From: JAFLUQ01 sp964551215
GTDB taxonomy: Bacteria > Bacillota > Clostridia > UMGS1883
Assembly (NCBI GenBank): GCA_964551215.1
Contig: CAZKBV010000055.1
Location: 1 to 10,851 of the forward strand
DNA: 10,851 bases
Reading direction: 5' to 3'
In this document: piece after piece, positions 1 to 6,951 of the stretch
Numbering within the stretch: position 1 is the first letter of the stretch
Layout: every line of letters begins with the position of its first letter
The notes under the pieces: model-generated
The model's input: the letters and a program-made list of their open reading frames with translations, nothing else
Database searches by the model: none
Told to the model about the DNA's origin: nothing
Translations under genes and position numbers: made by a program

Positions 1-23
1 CAAAATTGCGCGGAAATTGCGGG

Positions 24-53
24 TTGACAAGAAAAGGGTTAACATGGTATAAT
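24..53 (+). promoter_or_regulatory. Sigma-A promoter of the PurF-like gene
   Basis: A perfect -35 TTGACA (24-29) and a perfect -10 TATAAT (48-53) are separated by 18 nt. TGG directly precedes the -10, making it an extended -10 element. Two direct copies of AAATTGCG (3-10 and 14-21, period 11 bp) lie just upstream of the -35, where an activator or the RNA polymerase alpha subunit could bind. Transcription should begin near position 60 and give a leader of about 50 nt. The motifs are seen directly. Any role for the upstream repeats is inference. Confidence 0.88.
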
Positions 54-55
54 AA

Positions 56-85
56 ACGTATACACATAAAACGCATACGCATAAA
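56..85 (+). repeat. 15-nt tandem duplication in the leader of the PurF-like gene
   Basis: ACGTATACACATAAA (56-70) is followed immediately by ACGCATACGCATAAA (71-85). The two copies differ at only two positions, both transitions. They span the probable transcription start and the early 5' leader, upstream of the ribosome binding site at 96-104. No riboswitch or attenuator fold is recognisable. The function is unknown, and it may be a simple replication-slippage duplication. Confidence 0.7.
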
Positions 86-111
86 AAGCAAATACGGAAA
101 GAGGAATGGTT

Positions 112-1530
112 ATGGGCGGTTTTTTTGGCGCGGCATCTAAGGAAGACTGTGTTTTCGACCTGTTTTTCGGGGTGGATTATCATTCGCATCTCGGAACAAG
201 GCGGGCGGGACTGGCTGTTTACAGTGAAGAAAACGGCTTTGACAAGGCGATTCATAATATTGAAAACGCTCCGTTCAGAACAAAATTTATGTCGGAATCC
301 CACACCATGCACGGCAATATGGGCATAGGCTGCATTTCCGACTTTGAGGCGCAGCCTATACTTGTCCGGTCCCATCACGGTACCTTCGCCGTAACTACTG
401 TAGGGAAAATAAATAATATTGAGTACATAATGGAAAATATTATTGACGCCCATGCGCACTTTTTTGAAATGCAGGGCGGCGAAATAAACCAAACCGAGCT
501 TGTCGCCGCGATTATCAACCAGAAGGATAATTTTATCGAGGGCATACAGTACGCTCAGGAGGTAATCGACGGCTCCATGAGTATGCTTATTCTCACCCCC
601 AAGGGCATTTACGCCGCAAGGGATAAGCTGGGGCGCACGCCTATTGTTATCGGCAAAAAGGACGACGGCTTCTGCGCCAGCTTTGAAAGCTTCGCGTACC
701 TCAATCTGGGCTACGGCGACTTTAAGGAGCTTGGCCCCGGGGAAATCGCGGTTATGACCTCCGACGGGGTGAAAACCCTTGTCGCCCCCGGCAAGAAAAT
801 GAAAATATGCACCTTCCTGTGGGTGTATTACGGCTATCCGTCCTCGTCCTACGAGGGCGTGAACGTGGAGGAAATGCGCTATAAATGCGGCAAATACCTT
901 GCCATGCACGACAGGGAGTGCGGCATGGTAAAGGCGGATCTTGCCGCCGGTGTTCCCGATTCCGGCACGGCTCATGCCATAGGCTACGCCAATGAGTCCG
1001 GAGTGCGCTTTTCAAGACCCTTTATAAAATATACGCCTACATGGCCCCGTTCCTTTATGCCCACTCACCAAAGCAAGCGGAACCTTATAGCGAAAATGAA
1101 GCTCATTCCCATACACGACCTTATTCAGGGCAAGAGTCTGCTGCTTATAGACGACTCCATCGTCCGCGGCACCCAGCTTCGGGAAACCACCGAATTTCTC
1201 TACGAAAGCGGCGCGAGAGAGGTTCATATCCGCACGGGCTGTCCTCCGCTGTTGTTCGGGTGCAAGTATCTTAATTTTTCCCGTTCCACTTCGGAAATGG
1301 AGCTGATAACAAGGCGCGTTATAAAAGAACTGGAGGGCCGCGACCCGGATAGGGAAACTCTTAAGGAGTACGCCGACCCCGACAGCGAAAAGTACAAAAC
1401 AATGGTAAAAAGAATAGAGCAGCAGCTCCACTTTACCAGCCTCAGATATCACCGCCTCGACGACATGATAAAGTCCGTTGGGATAGACCCCTCCAAGCTT
1501 TGCACCTATTGCTGGAACGGCGAGGAATAA
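112..1530 (+). CDS. PurF-like phosphoribosyltransferase paralogue with a degenerate glutaminase domain
   Basis: The protein has 472 residues and the two-domain plan of glutamine PRPP amidotransferase (PurF): an N-terminal Ntn glutaminase-like half and a C-terminal type I phosphoribosyltransferase half. The PRPP loop is intact (LIDDSIVRGT, 345-354), and a VPDSGT segment typical of PurF is present. Four cysteines (233, 384, 464, 467) fall where B. subtilis PurF binds its 4Fe-4S cluster. The glutaminase site looks lost. The protein begins MGGFFG where PurF has MCGxxG, so the nucleophilic Cys is Gly2. The Arg and oxyanion Asn positions appear as Ser76 and Val97. I chose the ATG at 112 because the GGAAAGAGG site (96-104) is 7 nt away and the N-terminus then aligns with PurF; an ATG at 106 sits too close. 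The family resembles proteins in Clostridia that are routinely annotated as amidophosphoribosyltransferase. The actual substrate is unknown, and ammonia-dependent transfer is one option. It is the only gene on its transcript. Confidence 0.85.
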   Translation: MGGFFGAASKEDCVFDLFFGVDYHSHLGTRRAGLAVYSEENGFDKAIHNIENAPFRTKFMSESHTMHGNMGIGCISDFEAQPILVRSHHGTFAVTTVGKINNIEYIMENIIDAHAHFFEMQGGEINQTELVAAIINQKDNFIEGIQYAQEVIDGSMSMLILTPKGIYAARDKLGRTPIVIGKKDDGFCASFESFAYLNLGYGDFKELGPGEIAVMTSDGVKTLVAPGKKMKICTFLWVYYGYPSSSYEGVNVEEMRYKCGKYLAMHDRECGMVKADLAAGVPDSGTAHAIGYANESGVRFSRPFIKYTPTWPRSFMPTHQSKRNLIAKMKLIPIHDLIQGKSLLLIDDSIVRGTQLRETTEFLYESGAREVHIRTGCPPLLFGCKYLNFSRSTSEMELITRRVIKELEGRDPDRETLKEYADPDSEKYKTMVKRIEQQLHFTSLRYHRLDDMIKSVGIDPSKLCTYCWNGEE

Positions 1531-1542
1531 ATGCCCGCGAAT

Positions 1543-1573
1543 AAGCCTTCTTTTCAACCTGAAAAGAAGGCTT
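1543..1573. terminator. Hairpin terminator between convergent genes
   Basis: A perfect 13-bp stem (1543-1555 with 1561-1573) closes a 5-nt loop (AACCT). It starts 13 nt after the PurF-like stop and is followed on the plus strand by a weak T-rich run (GTTTGTG). It also lies 18 nt beyond the end of the convergent SDR gene, so it may stop transcription in both directions. The downstream U tract is poor on both sides, so strength is uncertain. Confidence 0.75.
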
Positions 1574-1590
1574 GTTTGTGCATACGCCGG

Positions 1591-2313
1591 CTATATCGCC
1601 ATTCCGCCGCAGACGCTGATTACCTGACCGGTAATATATTTGCCCCCTTCGCCGGCAAGAAAAAGGGCTGTTCTCGCCACGTCTTCGGGGCGGCCTATGG
1701 AATTAAGGGGAATTTCCTCCTTAAGAGCCGCCATATCCTCCGCCGAAAGGTGGGCGTTCATGGGGGTGTCGATAACCCCGGGGGCTATAACGTTCACCCG
1801 TATTCCAGAAAGGCCAACCTCCTTGGCAAGGGCCTTGCTAAGGCCTATGACGCCGCTTTTCGCGGCGCTGTAGTCCGCCTCGCAGGAGCCGCCGCGTATC
1901 CCCCATATGGAGGAAATGTTGATGATAACTCCCCTTTTTCGGCTTATCATCTCCGGAAGGAAAGCCTTGCAGCTAAGAAAGCAGCCTTTGAGATTCACGT
2001 CAATAATATTGTCCCACTGTTCCTCGGTAATGTCCGTAAAAAGGCAGGGGCGGGAGATTCCGGCGTTATTTATGAGTATATCCGCCTTGCCGAAGCGCTT
2101 TATCGCCGCCCGCGCGGCGGCGTTTACCATGCCGCTGTCGGAAACGTCGGCTCTCAGGGCCAAACTTCCCGGGAATCGCTTCATAAGCTCCGCCGCCTTT
2201 TTTTCGTTGGTTTTATACGTAAAGGCCACGTTCCGCCCCGATTCGGCAAAGGCTCTCACAAGAGCCTCCCCTATTCCTCCGGTGCCGCCGGTTATAAACG
2301 CTGTTTCGCTCAT
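1591..2313 (-). CDS. ymfI: SDR-family oxidoreductase, probable EF-P 5-aminopentanone reductase (YmfI type)
   Basis: This 240-residue protein is a classical short-chain dehydrogenase/reductase of normal length. It shows the cofactor-binding TGGTGGIG (8-15), NNAG (82-85), Asn107, and the catalytic set Ser135, Tyr148 and Lys152 (YSAAK). FabG-like 3-oxoacyl-ACP reductase is the generic call. The stretch SSIWGIRGGSCEADYSAAK, followed by GVIDTPMNAHLSAED, matches what I remember of Firmicutes proteins named for B. subtilis YmfI. YmfI reduces the 5-aminopentanone intermediate on EF-P to 5-aminopentanol. That assignment rests on recalled family resemblance. The Rossmann fold and catalytic residues are seen directly. 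It is the last gene of a minus-strand operon, 22 nt after the SLH-M15 gene, with an AGGAGG-like site 6 nt before the ATG. No EF-P gene is in view to support the context. Confidence 0.75.
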   Translation of the reverse strand: MSETAFITGGTGGIGEALVRAFAESGRNVAFTYKTNEKKAAELMKRFPGSLALRADVSDSGMVNAAARAAIKRFGKADILINNAGISRPCLFTDITEEQWDNIIDVNLKGCFLSCKAFLPEMISRKRGVIINISSIWGIRGGSCEADYSAAKSGVIGLSKALAKEVGLSGIRVNVIAPGVIDTPMNAHLSAEDMAALKEEIPLNSIGRPEDVARTALFLAGEGGKYITGQVISVCGGMAI

Positions 2314-2335
2314 TGTTTTCCTCCTTACCTTACCG

Positions 2336-3586
2336 TCACGTTCCCAAATAGGAAAAATGCATATAATCCTTTGTTGAGCGCCAAGCGTCTCCGCCCCATG
2401 TAAAGCCGTGGCTCACGAAAGCGTTCCAGCAGTCGCCGTACTTGACTATCGAATAGGGATTTTCCCCGGGGGCGTAAAGAGAGCCGACAACGGTTCCGTC
2501 GGAGTAAACGCAGTAATTTTGGTCGGGATTTATGTCTACGGCCGTTCCGGTGGAATGTTCGGAAAGGCGGCCGTTACGGTTGCGGAAGGAGTAGCAGTGG
2601 GTGGAATCTTTATCTATGGGGAATTTTTCGCTGCCGTTAAAAATCTCTTCGAAAACCTCCGTAACAATGTCGGCGATGTTTTTATGTACGGTAAGAGTCA
2701 TTGTGGAGGGAACCTTTTCCCCGTTTTTAAGCTCCCAGATGTTCACGGTGATTTGCGTCATTTGGGCTTCGGCCTCCGCTTGGGAGGTTATTTCCCCCTC
2801 GGTAAACACTTGGCTCCTGTCGTTTTTCTTATAGGTTCCGTCGTAAACATAGCCGCCGGTTTTTACGTAGGAGCTTTCGGGAAGCGGAACCGGCGTCTCA
2901 GCCTCCGCCGCCGCCGGAATCGGCTTTTCCGCAAGGCGATCGTCGTAGGATACGGTGTACATTTCGCTTGGGAAAACGTCCTTATATAAGCGCACCAAAA
3001 CCGCGGCGGCCTGCTCGGCGGTAAGGGCCTCCCTCGGCAGGAAATCTCCCTTGTAGTCGGCGGTAAAATAGCCGTAGGCGGAGGCTTCCGCCACATACGG
3101 CTCCGCCCAAGAATCCACCATCGCCTCGTCGCTAAACATTACCTCCTCGCCCTGAGGCTCCACGCCCAAAAGCTCGGCAAGGGAAGAAAAAATCTTGGCC
3201 GCCTCCTGCCTTGTGACGGTGCCGTCCGGATCGAAGGAGCCGTCTCCCCTGCCGTTTACAATTCCCATGCGGAACGCCGCCGCCACGGAGGGGTTAAGCG
3301 TATCGTTAAAGGGATTATCCTCAGCTGTCTCCGGCTCGTTTCCGGCCAGCTCGTAGGCGCGGACGGCCAAAACGCAAAGCTGTTCCCTCGTTATGGGCAA
3401 GGTGTAGTCGGGGTATTCCCCAACGGATATAAGTATGCCCGTTTTTTCGGCGGTATATATGCTTTCCGCCGCCCAAGAGGAGGCCAAAGAGGGCCTCGCC
3501 GCTTCGCCGATCGGTTCGGACTCATTCGACAGAGCCGCCGCCGGAAAAATCAGCAGCAGCATTATTGATATCATAAGCTTTTTCAT
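2336..3586 (-). CDS. Secreted SLH-domain protein with C-terminal M15 peptidase (D-Ala-D-Ala carboxypeptidase/endopeptidase type)
   Basis: The 416-residue protein starts with a signal peptide (charged MKK, hydrophobic core to about residue 18). Three SLH repeats follow at roughly 34-82, 86-140 and 148-203, each ending in a TRAE-like motif (ITRE, VTRQEA, LTAEQA). SLH domains bind secondary wall polymers. A linker of about 60 residues rich in Ala, Pro and Glu leads to a zinc peptidase domain (about 270-416). It carries His344 and Asp351 (HSTGTAVD) and Asp407/His410 (DYMH), the HxxxxxxD plus DxxH pattern of M15 peptidases such as VanY and phage L-Ala-D-Glu endopeptidases. The enzyme should act outside the cell, cutting peptidoglycan stem peptides while tethered to the wall. 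The exact bond cannot be told from sequence. Its ribosome binding site overlaps the radA stop codon (13 nt gap), indicating translational coupling. The degenerate third TRAE motif may weaken wall binding. Confidence 0.88.
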   Translation of the reverse strand: MKKLMISIMLLLIFPAAALSNESEPIGEAARPSLASSWAAESIYTAEKTGILISVGEYPDYTLPITREQLCVLAVRAYELAGNEPETAEDNPFNDTLNPSVAAAFRMGIVNGRGDGSFDPDGTVTRQEAAKIFSSLAELLGVEPQGEEVMFSDEAMVDSWAEPYVAEASAYGYFTADYKGDFLPREALTAEQAAAVLVRLYKDVFPSEMYTVSYDDRLAEKPIPAAAEAETPVPLPESSYVKTGGYVYDGTYKKNDRSQVFTEGEITSQAEAEAQMTQITVNIWELKNGEKVPSTMTLTVHKNIADIVTEVFEEIFNGSEKFPIDKDSTHCYSFRNRNGRLSEHSTGTAVDINPDQNYCVYSDGTVVGSLYAPGENPYSIVKYGDCWNAFVSHGFTWGGDAWRSTKDYMHFSYLGT

Positions 3587-3599
3587 TTGTTAAATCTCC

Positions 3600-4973
3600 T
3601 TACGGCCTACGTATATACGCCAGCATATCGTTCAGATTTTTCACCGCCACAAGCTCAATGGAGGTTTTCGCTATGCTCCCCAGCGCGTCAAAGGGAAGCA
3701 TACACCGCTTAAAGCCCATCTTTTCTATTTCCGCGAGCCGCCTCGCGGCTTGGGTGACGGTTCTTAGCTCCCCCGTCAGGCCGATTTCGCCGAAAAACGC
3801 CATATCCTGAGGGAGGGGAATATTAAGCGCGCTGCTTGCCACGGCGGCGGCGATTCCCAAATCCGCCGCAGGTTCCTCCAGCCTTATGCCTCCGGTGACG
3901 TTTACGTAGGAATCCATCATGGCGAGATTAAGCCCCGTCCGCTTGTCCAGCACGGTTATTACCAAAGAGGCGCGGTTATAGTCTATTCCGGCGGCCATTC
4001 GCTTGGGATTGGGATATACGCTTTTTGAAATAAGGGCCTGTATTTCCGCCAAGATAGGCCTTGTCCCCTCAACGGAGCAGACCACCGCCGACCCCGGAGC
4101 GTCCACCGGACGGCCCGACAGCAGCATATGCGAGGGATTGGGTACGTCCTTTAGGCCTTTGTCCCGCATTTCAAAAACGCCTATTTCGTTTGTGGAGCCG
4201 AAGCGGTTTTTTACCGCCCGCACAATTCGGTAGCTTTGGTGGCGTTCTCCCTCAAAGTAAAGCACGCAGTCCACCATATGCTCCAGCACTCTCGGCCCCG
4301 CTATGGAGCCTTCCTTTGTCACGTGGCCCACAATGAAAAACGTGACTCCGCTGTCCTTGGCGGTGCGCATAAAGCTGAGAGTACATTCCCGAACCTGGGC
4401 CACGCTTCCGGGGGAGGAAGGGAGCTTGGGGGTAAAAATAGTCTGTATCGAGTCGATAACCGCCACCGACGGCTTTACGGAAGCGATTGCGTCGTTTATG
4501 TCCTCCAAATCCGTCATGTTCGCCACAAGTATCGGAGCGTCGGACGCGCCGAGACGGTCGGCGCGGAGCTTTATCTGCCGCTCGGATTCCTCGCCGGAAA
4601 TGTAAAGCACCTTCCTGCTCGCGGACATAAAGCGGCACACCTGCAAAAGAAGGGTGGATTTTCCTATCCCGGGTTCGCCTCCGCAAAGGACAAGGGAGCC
4701 TTCCACAACTCCGCCCCCCAAAACTCTGTCCAGCTCATCGCTGCCGGAGGAGGTTCGCGCTTCTGTTTCGGCGCTGACCTCCCCTATCGTCTTGGGAACG
4801 TCCCGCCTTCGCGCCGGAGCCGCGCTCGACGGAGAATAACCCGCGGCGGCGGAGGTCTTTTCGATTTTTTCTTCGATATATGTGTTCCACTGTCCGCATC
4901 CGGGGCATTTGCCGAGCCATTTCGGCGACTCGTTCCCGCACTCCTTGCAGACAAAAACCGTTTTTGCTTTCAT
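3600..4973 (-). CDS. radA: DNA repair protein RadA (branch-migration helicase)
   Basis: RadA is a RecA-related ATPase that extends heteroduplex at recombination intermediates. The 457-residue protein has the usual RadA length and plan. It has a C4 zinc finger (Cys9, Cys12, Cys23, Cys26), a Walker A motif GEPGIGKST (99-107), Walker B VAVIDS (170-175), the family hallmark KNRFG (255-259), and a C-terminal Lon-protease-like domain with no visible Ser-Lys protease pair. I placed the start at 4973 (MKAKTVFVCKECG) because a GGAG site lies 8 nt upstream. The longer frame back to 5024 would run through the gene's own -10 and -35 boxes. It is the first gene of the radA, SLH-M15, SDR operon. In Firmicutes radA often sits near disA, but disA is not in this window. 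Confidence 0.97.
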   Translation of the reverse strand: MKAKTVFVCKECGNESPKWLGKCPGCGQWNTYIEEKIEKTSAAAGYSPSSAAPARRRDVPKTIGEVSAETEARTSSGSDELDRVLGGGVVEGSLVLCGGEPGIGKSTLLLQVCRFMSASRKVLYISGEESERQIKLRADRLGASDAPILVANMTDLEDINDAIASVKPSVAVIDSIQTIFTPKLPSSPGSVAQVRECTLSFMRTAKDSGVTFFIVGHVTKEGSIAGPRVLEHMVDCVLYFEGERHQSYRIVRAVKNRFGSTNEIGVFEMRDKGLKDVPNPSHMLLSGRPVDAPGSAVVCSVEGTRPILAEIQALISKSVYPNPKRMAAGIDYNRASLVITVLDKRTGLNLAMMDSYVNVTGGIRLEEPAADLGIAAAVASSALNIPLPQDMAFFGEIGLTGELRTVTQAARRLAEIEKMGFKRCMLPFDALGSIAKTSIELVAVKNLNDMLAYIRRP

Positions 4974-4995
4974 ATAATCCGCTCCAATCTTTTTT

Positions 4996-5024
4996 ATTGT
5001 ATCATAATCGGGAAAAATATTCAA
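4996..5024 (-). promoter_or_regulatory. Promoter of the radA operon
   Basis: On the minus strand, -35 TTGAAT (5024-5019) and -10 TACAAT (5001-4996) are 17 nt apart. Transcription would start near 4989, leaving a leader of about 15 nt that contains only the ribosome binding site. This site also fixes the radA start, because the alternative start at 5024 would be upstream of the transcript. Confidence 0.8.
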
Positions 5025-5030
5025 GGGCTT

Positions 5031-5069
5031 TTCGCGAATTTATTACATTTTTATTACAAAATTTGCGAA
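5031..5069. promoter_or_regulatory. Candidate operator between divergent promoters
   Basis: TTCGCGAATTT (5031-5041) and AAATTTGCGAA (5059-5069) form an 11-bp inverted repeat with one mismatch. The 17 nt between them, with the adjoining bases, contain two direct copies of TTTATTACA (5039-5047 and 5050-5058), 11 bp apart, about one helical turn. The element lies just upstream of the radA -35 and 24 bp upstream of the plus-strand -35, so one bound regulator could act on both. No known operator such as a LexA box is recognised. The repeats are seen; the regulatory role is inferred. Confidence 0.45.
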
Positions 5070-5092
5070 TTCGGCGGATTTATATTTTTCTC

Positions 5093-5121
5093 TTGACAAA
5101 GGGGAGCTTTTAATATACAAT
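5093..5121 (+). promoter_or_regulatory. Promoter of the COG2426-metK-recD2-queG operon
   Basis: A perfect -35 TTGACA (5093-5098) and -10 TACAAT (5116-5121) are 17 nt apart. Transcription should start near 5128, giving a leader of about 43 nt before the start at 5171. That is too short for a SAM riboswitch. No further promoter is obvious before 10149, so this one probably drives five genes. Confidence 0.87.
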
Positions 5122-5170
5122 ATATTGAGATATATTTATGATTATCGCTTAAATCAATCGAGGTGGATTT

Positions 5171-5710
5171 ATGGTTGAAGCAATAAAGGCCGCCCTGCGC
5201 GGCTTTGCCGTAGGGGCGGTAACGGCGGTGGGTCTTAGCGCCGCCTATGCCGACTATTTTTACGTGTTTTTGATTTCCATAGTGCCGATTGTGGAGCTGA
5301 GAGGGGCAATTCCCGTGGCGTACGCTCTGGGGCTGAAGCTTGTCCCTTCCTTTTTGGTGTCCGTGGCGGGAAATATGCTGCCTGTGCCGTTCATACTTTT
5401 GCTGATAACGCCCTTTTGCAATCTGCTTAAAAGGCGGGGGCTGTTTTCCGGCTTTACGAAATGGCTGGACGGCAAGGTGGAAAAAAACAAAGGCAGGTTT
5501 GAAAAATACGCCTACAGGGCCTTGTTCCTCTTTGTGGCTATCCCCTGCCCCGGCACGGGAGCTTGGACGGGAAGCCTTATCGCAAGCGTCTTGGGCTTCG
5601 ATTTTAAAAAATCCCTTTTGGCGGTATTTTTGGGCGTCATCGCGGCGGGAGCGGTTATGTCGCTGTTGTCGTTCGGCGTCTTTGACATGATAGTCGGTCT
5701 TTTCAGATAA
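5171..5710 (+). CDS. COG2426 small multidrug-export-like membrane protein
   Basis: This 179-residue integral membrane protein matches the COG2426 / Sm_multidrug_ex (PF06695) family. The two family signatures are both present: PIVELRGAIP (about 39-48) and IPCPGTGAWTGSLIA (about 123-137). Each sits in a hydrophobic segment that may be re-entrant. Two clear membrane spans lie at about 57-80 and 145-178, and a basic, Lys-rich cytosolic-type loop at about 85-115 joins the halves. The internal duplication resembles the DedA/VTT architecture. The transport label of the family has weak experimental support, and the substrate is unknown. The AGGTGG site ends 4 nt before the ATG. It is first in the operon, 19 nt ahead of metK. 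Confidence 0.85.
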   Translation: MVEAIKAALRGFAVGAVTAVGLSAAYADYFYVFLISIVPIVELRGAIPVAYALGLKLVPSFLVSVAGNMLPVPFILLLITPFCNLLKRRGLFSGFTKWLDGKVEKNKGRFEKYAYRALFLFVAIPCPGTGAWTGSLIASVLGFDFKKSLLAVFLGVIAAGAVMSLLSFGVFDMIVGLFR

Positions 5711-5729
5711 AATTTTGGAGGTATGCGTT

Positions 5730-6908
5730 ATGACAAACAAGAAGCTTTTTACATCCGAATCCGTAACCGAGGGGCATCCCGACAAGATTTGCGACCAAAT
5801 CGCGGACGCCGTGCTGGACGATATCCTCGCCCACGACCCCGACGCGAGAGTGGCCTGCGAGGTATGCGCCGCCACGGGTCTTGTTATGGTATTCGGCGAA
5901 ATTACCACGGATTACTACTGCGATATACACGCGGTTGCCAGAAACACCATTAAGGAAATCGGCTATACGGATCCGGAAATGGGCTTCCACTACGACAACT
6001 GCGCGGTTATAAATTCCCTTAACGAGCAGTCCCCCGACATCGCCATGGGGGTAAACAAAAGCCTTGAAGCCCGTATGGGCGTCGGAGAGGAATTTGACAT
6101 AGGCGCCGGAGATCAGGGCATGATGTTCGGCTTTGCCTCTAACGAAACTCCCGCATATATGCCCGCCCCGATTTACTACGCCCAAAAAATGGCCAAAAGG
6201 CTTTCCGAGACGCGAAAAAGCGGAGAGCTAAAGTACCTGCGCCCCGACGGGAAAACCCAAGTCAGCGTGGAATACGACGGGGAAAAGCCCGTCCGCGTAG
6301 ATTCTGTCGTACTTTCCACCCAGCACACTCCCGACGTTTCTCTCGAAACCATACGCGCCGACATGATTGAAAGGGTAATCCTTCCCTCTCTTCCCGAAGG
6401 CATGGTTGACAAAAACACGAGGTTCTTCGTAAATCCCACGGGGAGGTTTGTTATAGGCGGCCCCCACGGGGACAGCGGCCTTACGGGGCGGAAAATCATC
6501 GTTGACACCTACGGCGGATACGCTCCCCACGGCGGCGGAAGCTTCAGCGGCAAAGACCCCACAAAGGTTGACAGAAGCGCCTCTTACATGGCCCGTTACA
6601 TAGCGAAAAATATCGTCGCCGCCTCCATAGCGGACAAATGCCAGATTCAGCTTGCCTACGCAATCGGCGTGGCGAATCCAGTGTCGGTCAGGGTGGACAC
6701 CTTTTCCTCCGGAAAGCTCGGCGACGAAAGAATAGCGGAAATAATAAAGGAAAACTTCGACCTTCGTCCGGCGGCGATAATCAAGACTCTTGACCTTCGC
6801 CGCCCCATCTACCGCCCTACAGCCGCCTACGGCCATTTCGGACGGGACGATTTGGATCTTCCTTGGGAAAAAACCGACATGGCGGAGACTCTTAAAAAAT
6901 ATCTGTAA
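5730..6908 (+). CDS. metK: S-adenosylmethionine synthetase (methionine adenosyltransferase)
   Basis: MetK makes SAM from methionine and ATP in the cytosol, normally as a tetramer. The 392-residue length is typical. Key motifs are GHPDK (15-19, with the catalytic His16 and the metal-binding Asp18), the MetK signature GAGDQG (125-130), and the phosphate and metal binding segment GGPHGDSGLTGRK (243-255) followed by the GGGSFSGKDPTKVDRSA region. All three MetK domains are complete. The start at 5730 follows TTGGAGGT (5715-5722) by 7 nt; a TTG at 5715 is part of that ribosome binding site. It is embedded in an operon with no S-box or other SAM riboswitch in front, unlike many Firmicutes metK genes. 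Confidence 0.98.
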   Translation: MTNKKLFTSESVTEGHPDKICDQIADAVLDDILAHDPDARVACEVCAATGLVMVFGEITTDYYCDIHAVARNTIKEIGYTDPEMGFHYDNCAVINSLNEQSPDIAMGVNKSLEARMGVGEEFDIGAGDQGMMFGFASNETPAYMPAPIYYAQKMAKRLSETRKSGELKYLRPDGKTQVSVEYDGEKPVRVDSVVLSTQHTPDVSLETIRADMIERVILPSLPEGMVDKNTRFFVNPTGRFVIGGPHGDSGLTGRKIIVDTYGGYAPHGGGSFSGKDPTKVDRSASYMARYIAKNIVAASIADKCQIQLAYAIGVANPVSVRVDTFSSGKLGDERIAEIIKENFDLRPAAIIKTLDLRRPIYRPTAAYGHFGRDDLDLPWEKTDMAETLKKYL

Positions 6909-6916
6909 CGTCCGCG

Positions 6917-6943
6917 CCCCGGCATACATAATATATGTCGGGG
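6917..6943 (+). promoter_or_regulatory. Stem-loop overlapping the ribosome binding site after metK
   Basis: CCCCGGCATA (6917-6926) pairs with TATGTCGGGG (6934-6943), a 10-bp stem with one G-U pair and a 7-nt loop. It begins 8 nt after the metK stop. Its 3' arm contains the GGGG that is the best Shine-Dalgarno candidate for the ATG at 6952. No U tract follows, so a terminator is unlikely. It could lower translation of the small membrane peptide, or protect the metK 3' end after RNA processing. The fold is read from the sequence; the role is inferred. Confidence 0.6.
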
Positions 6944-6951
6944 TGAATGAC

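Noticed and set aside
1531..2403. Plus-strand frame of 290 codons after the PurF-like gene
   Set aside because: It begins inside the terminator region and lies opposite the SDR gene, which has intact catalytic motifs on the minus strand.
5031..5038. TTCGCGAA palindrome as a LexA or SOS box for radA
   Set aside because: It does not match the Firmicutes SOS box pattern CGAAC-N4-GTTCG.
5128..5170. SAM (S-box) riboswitch expected before a Firmicutes metK transcript
   Set aside because: The leader is about 43 nt and lacks any multi-stem fold; the gap directly before metK is 19 nt.
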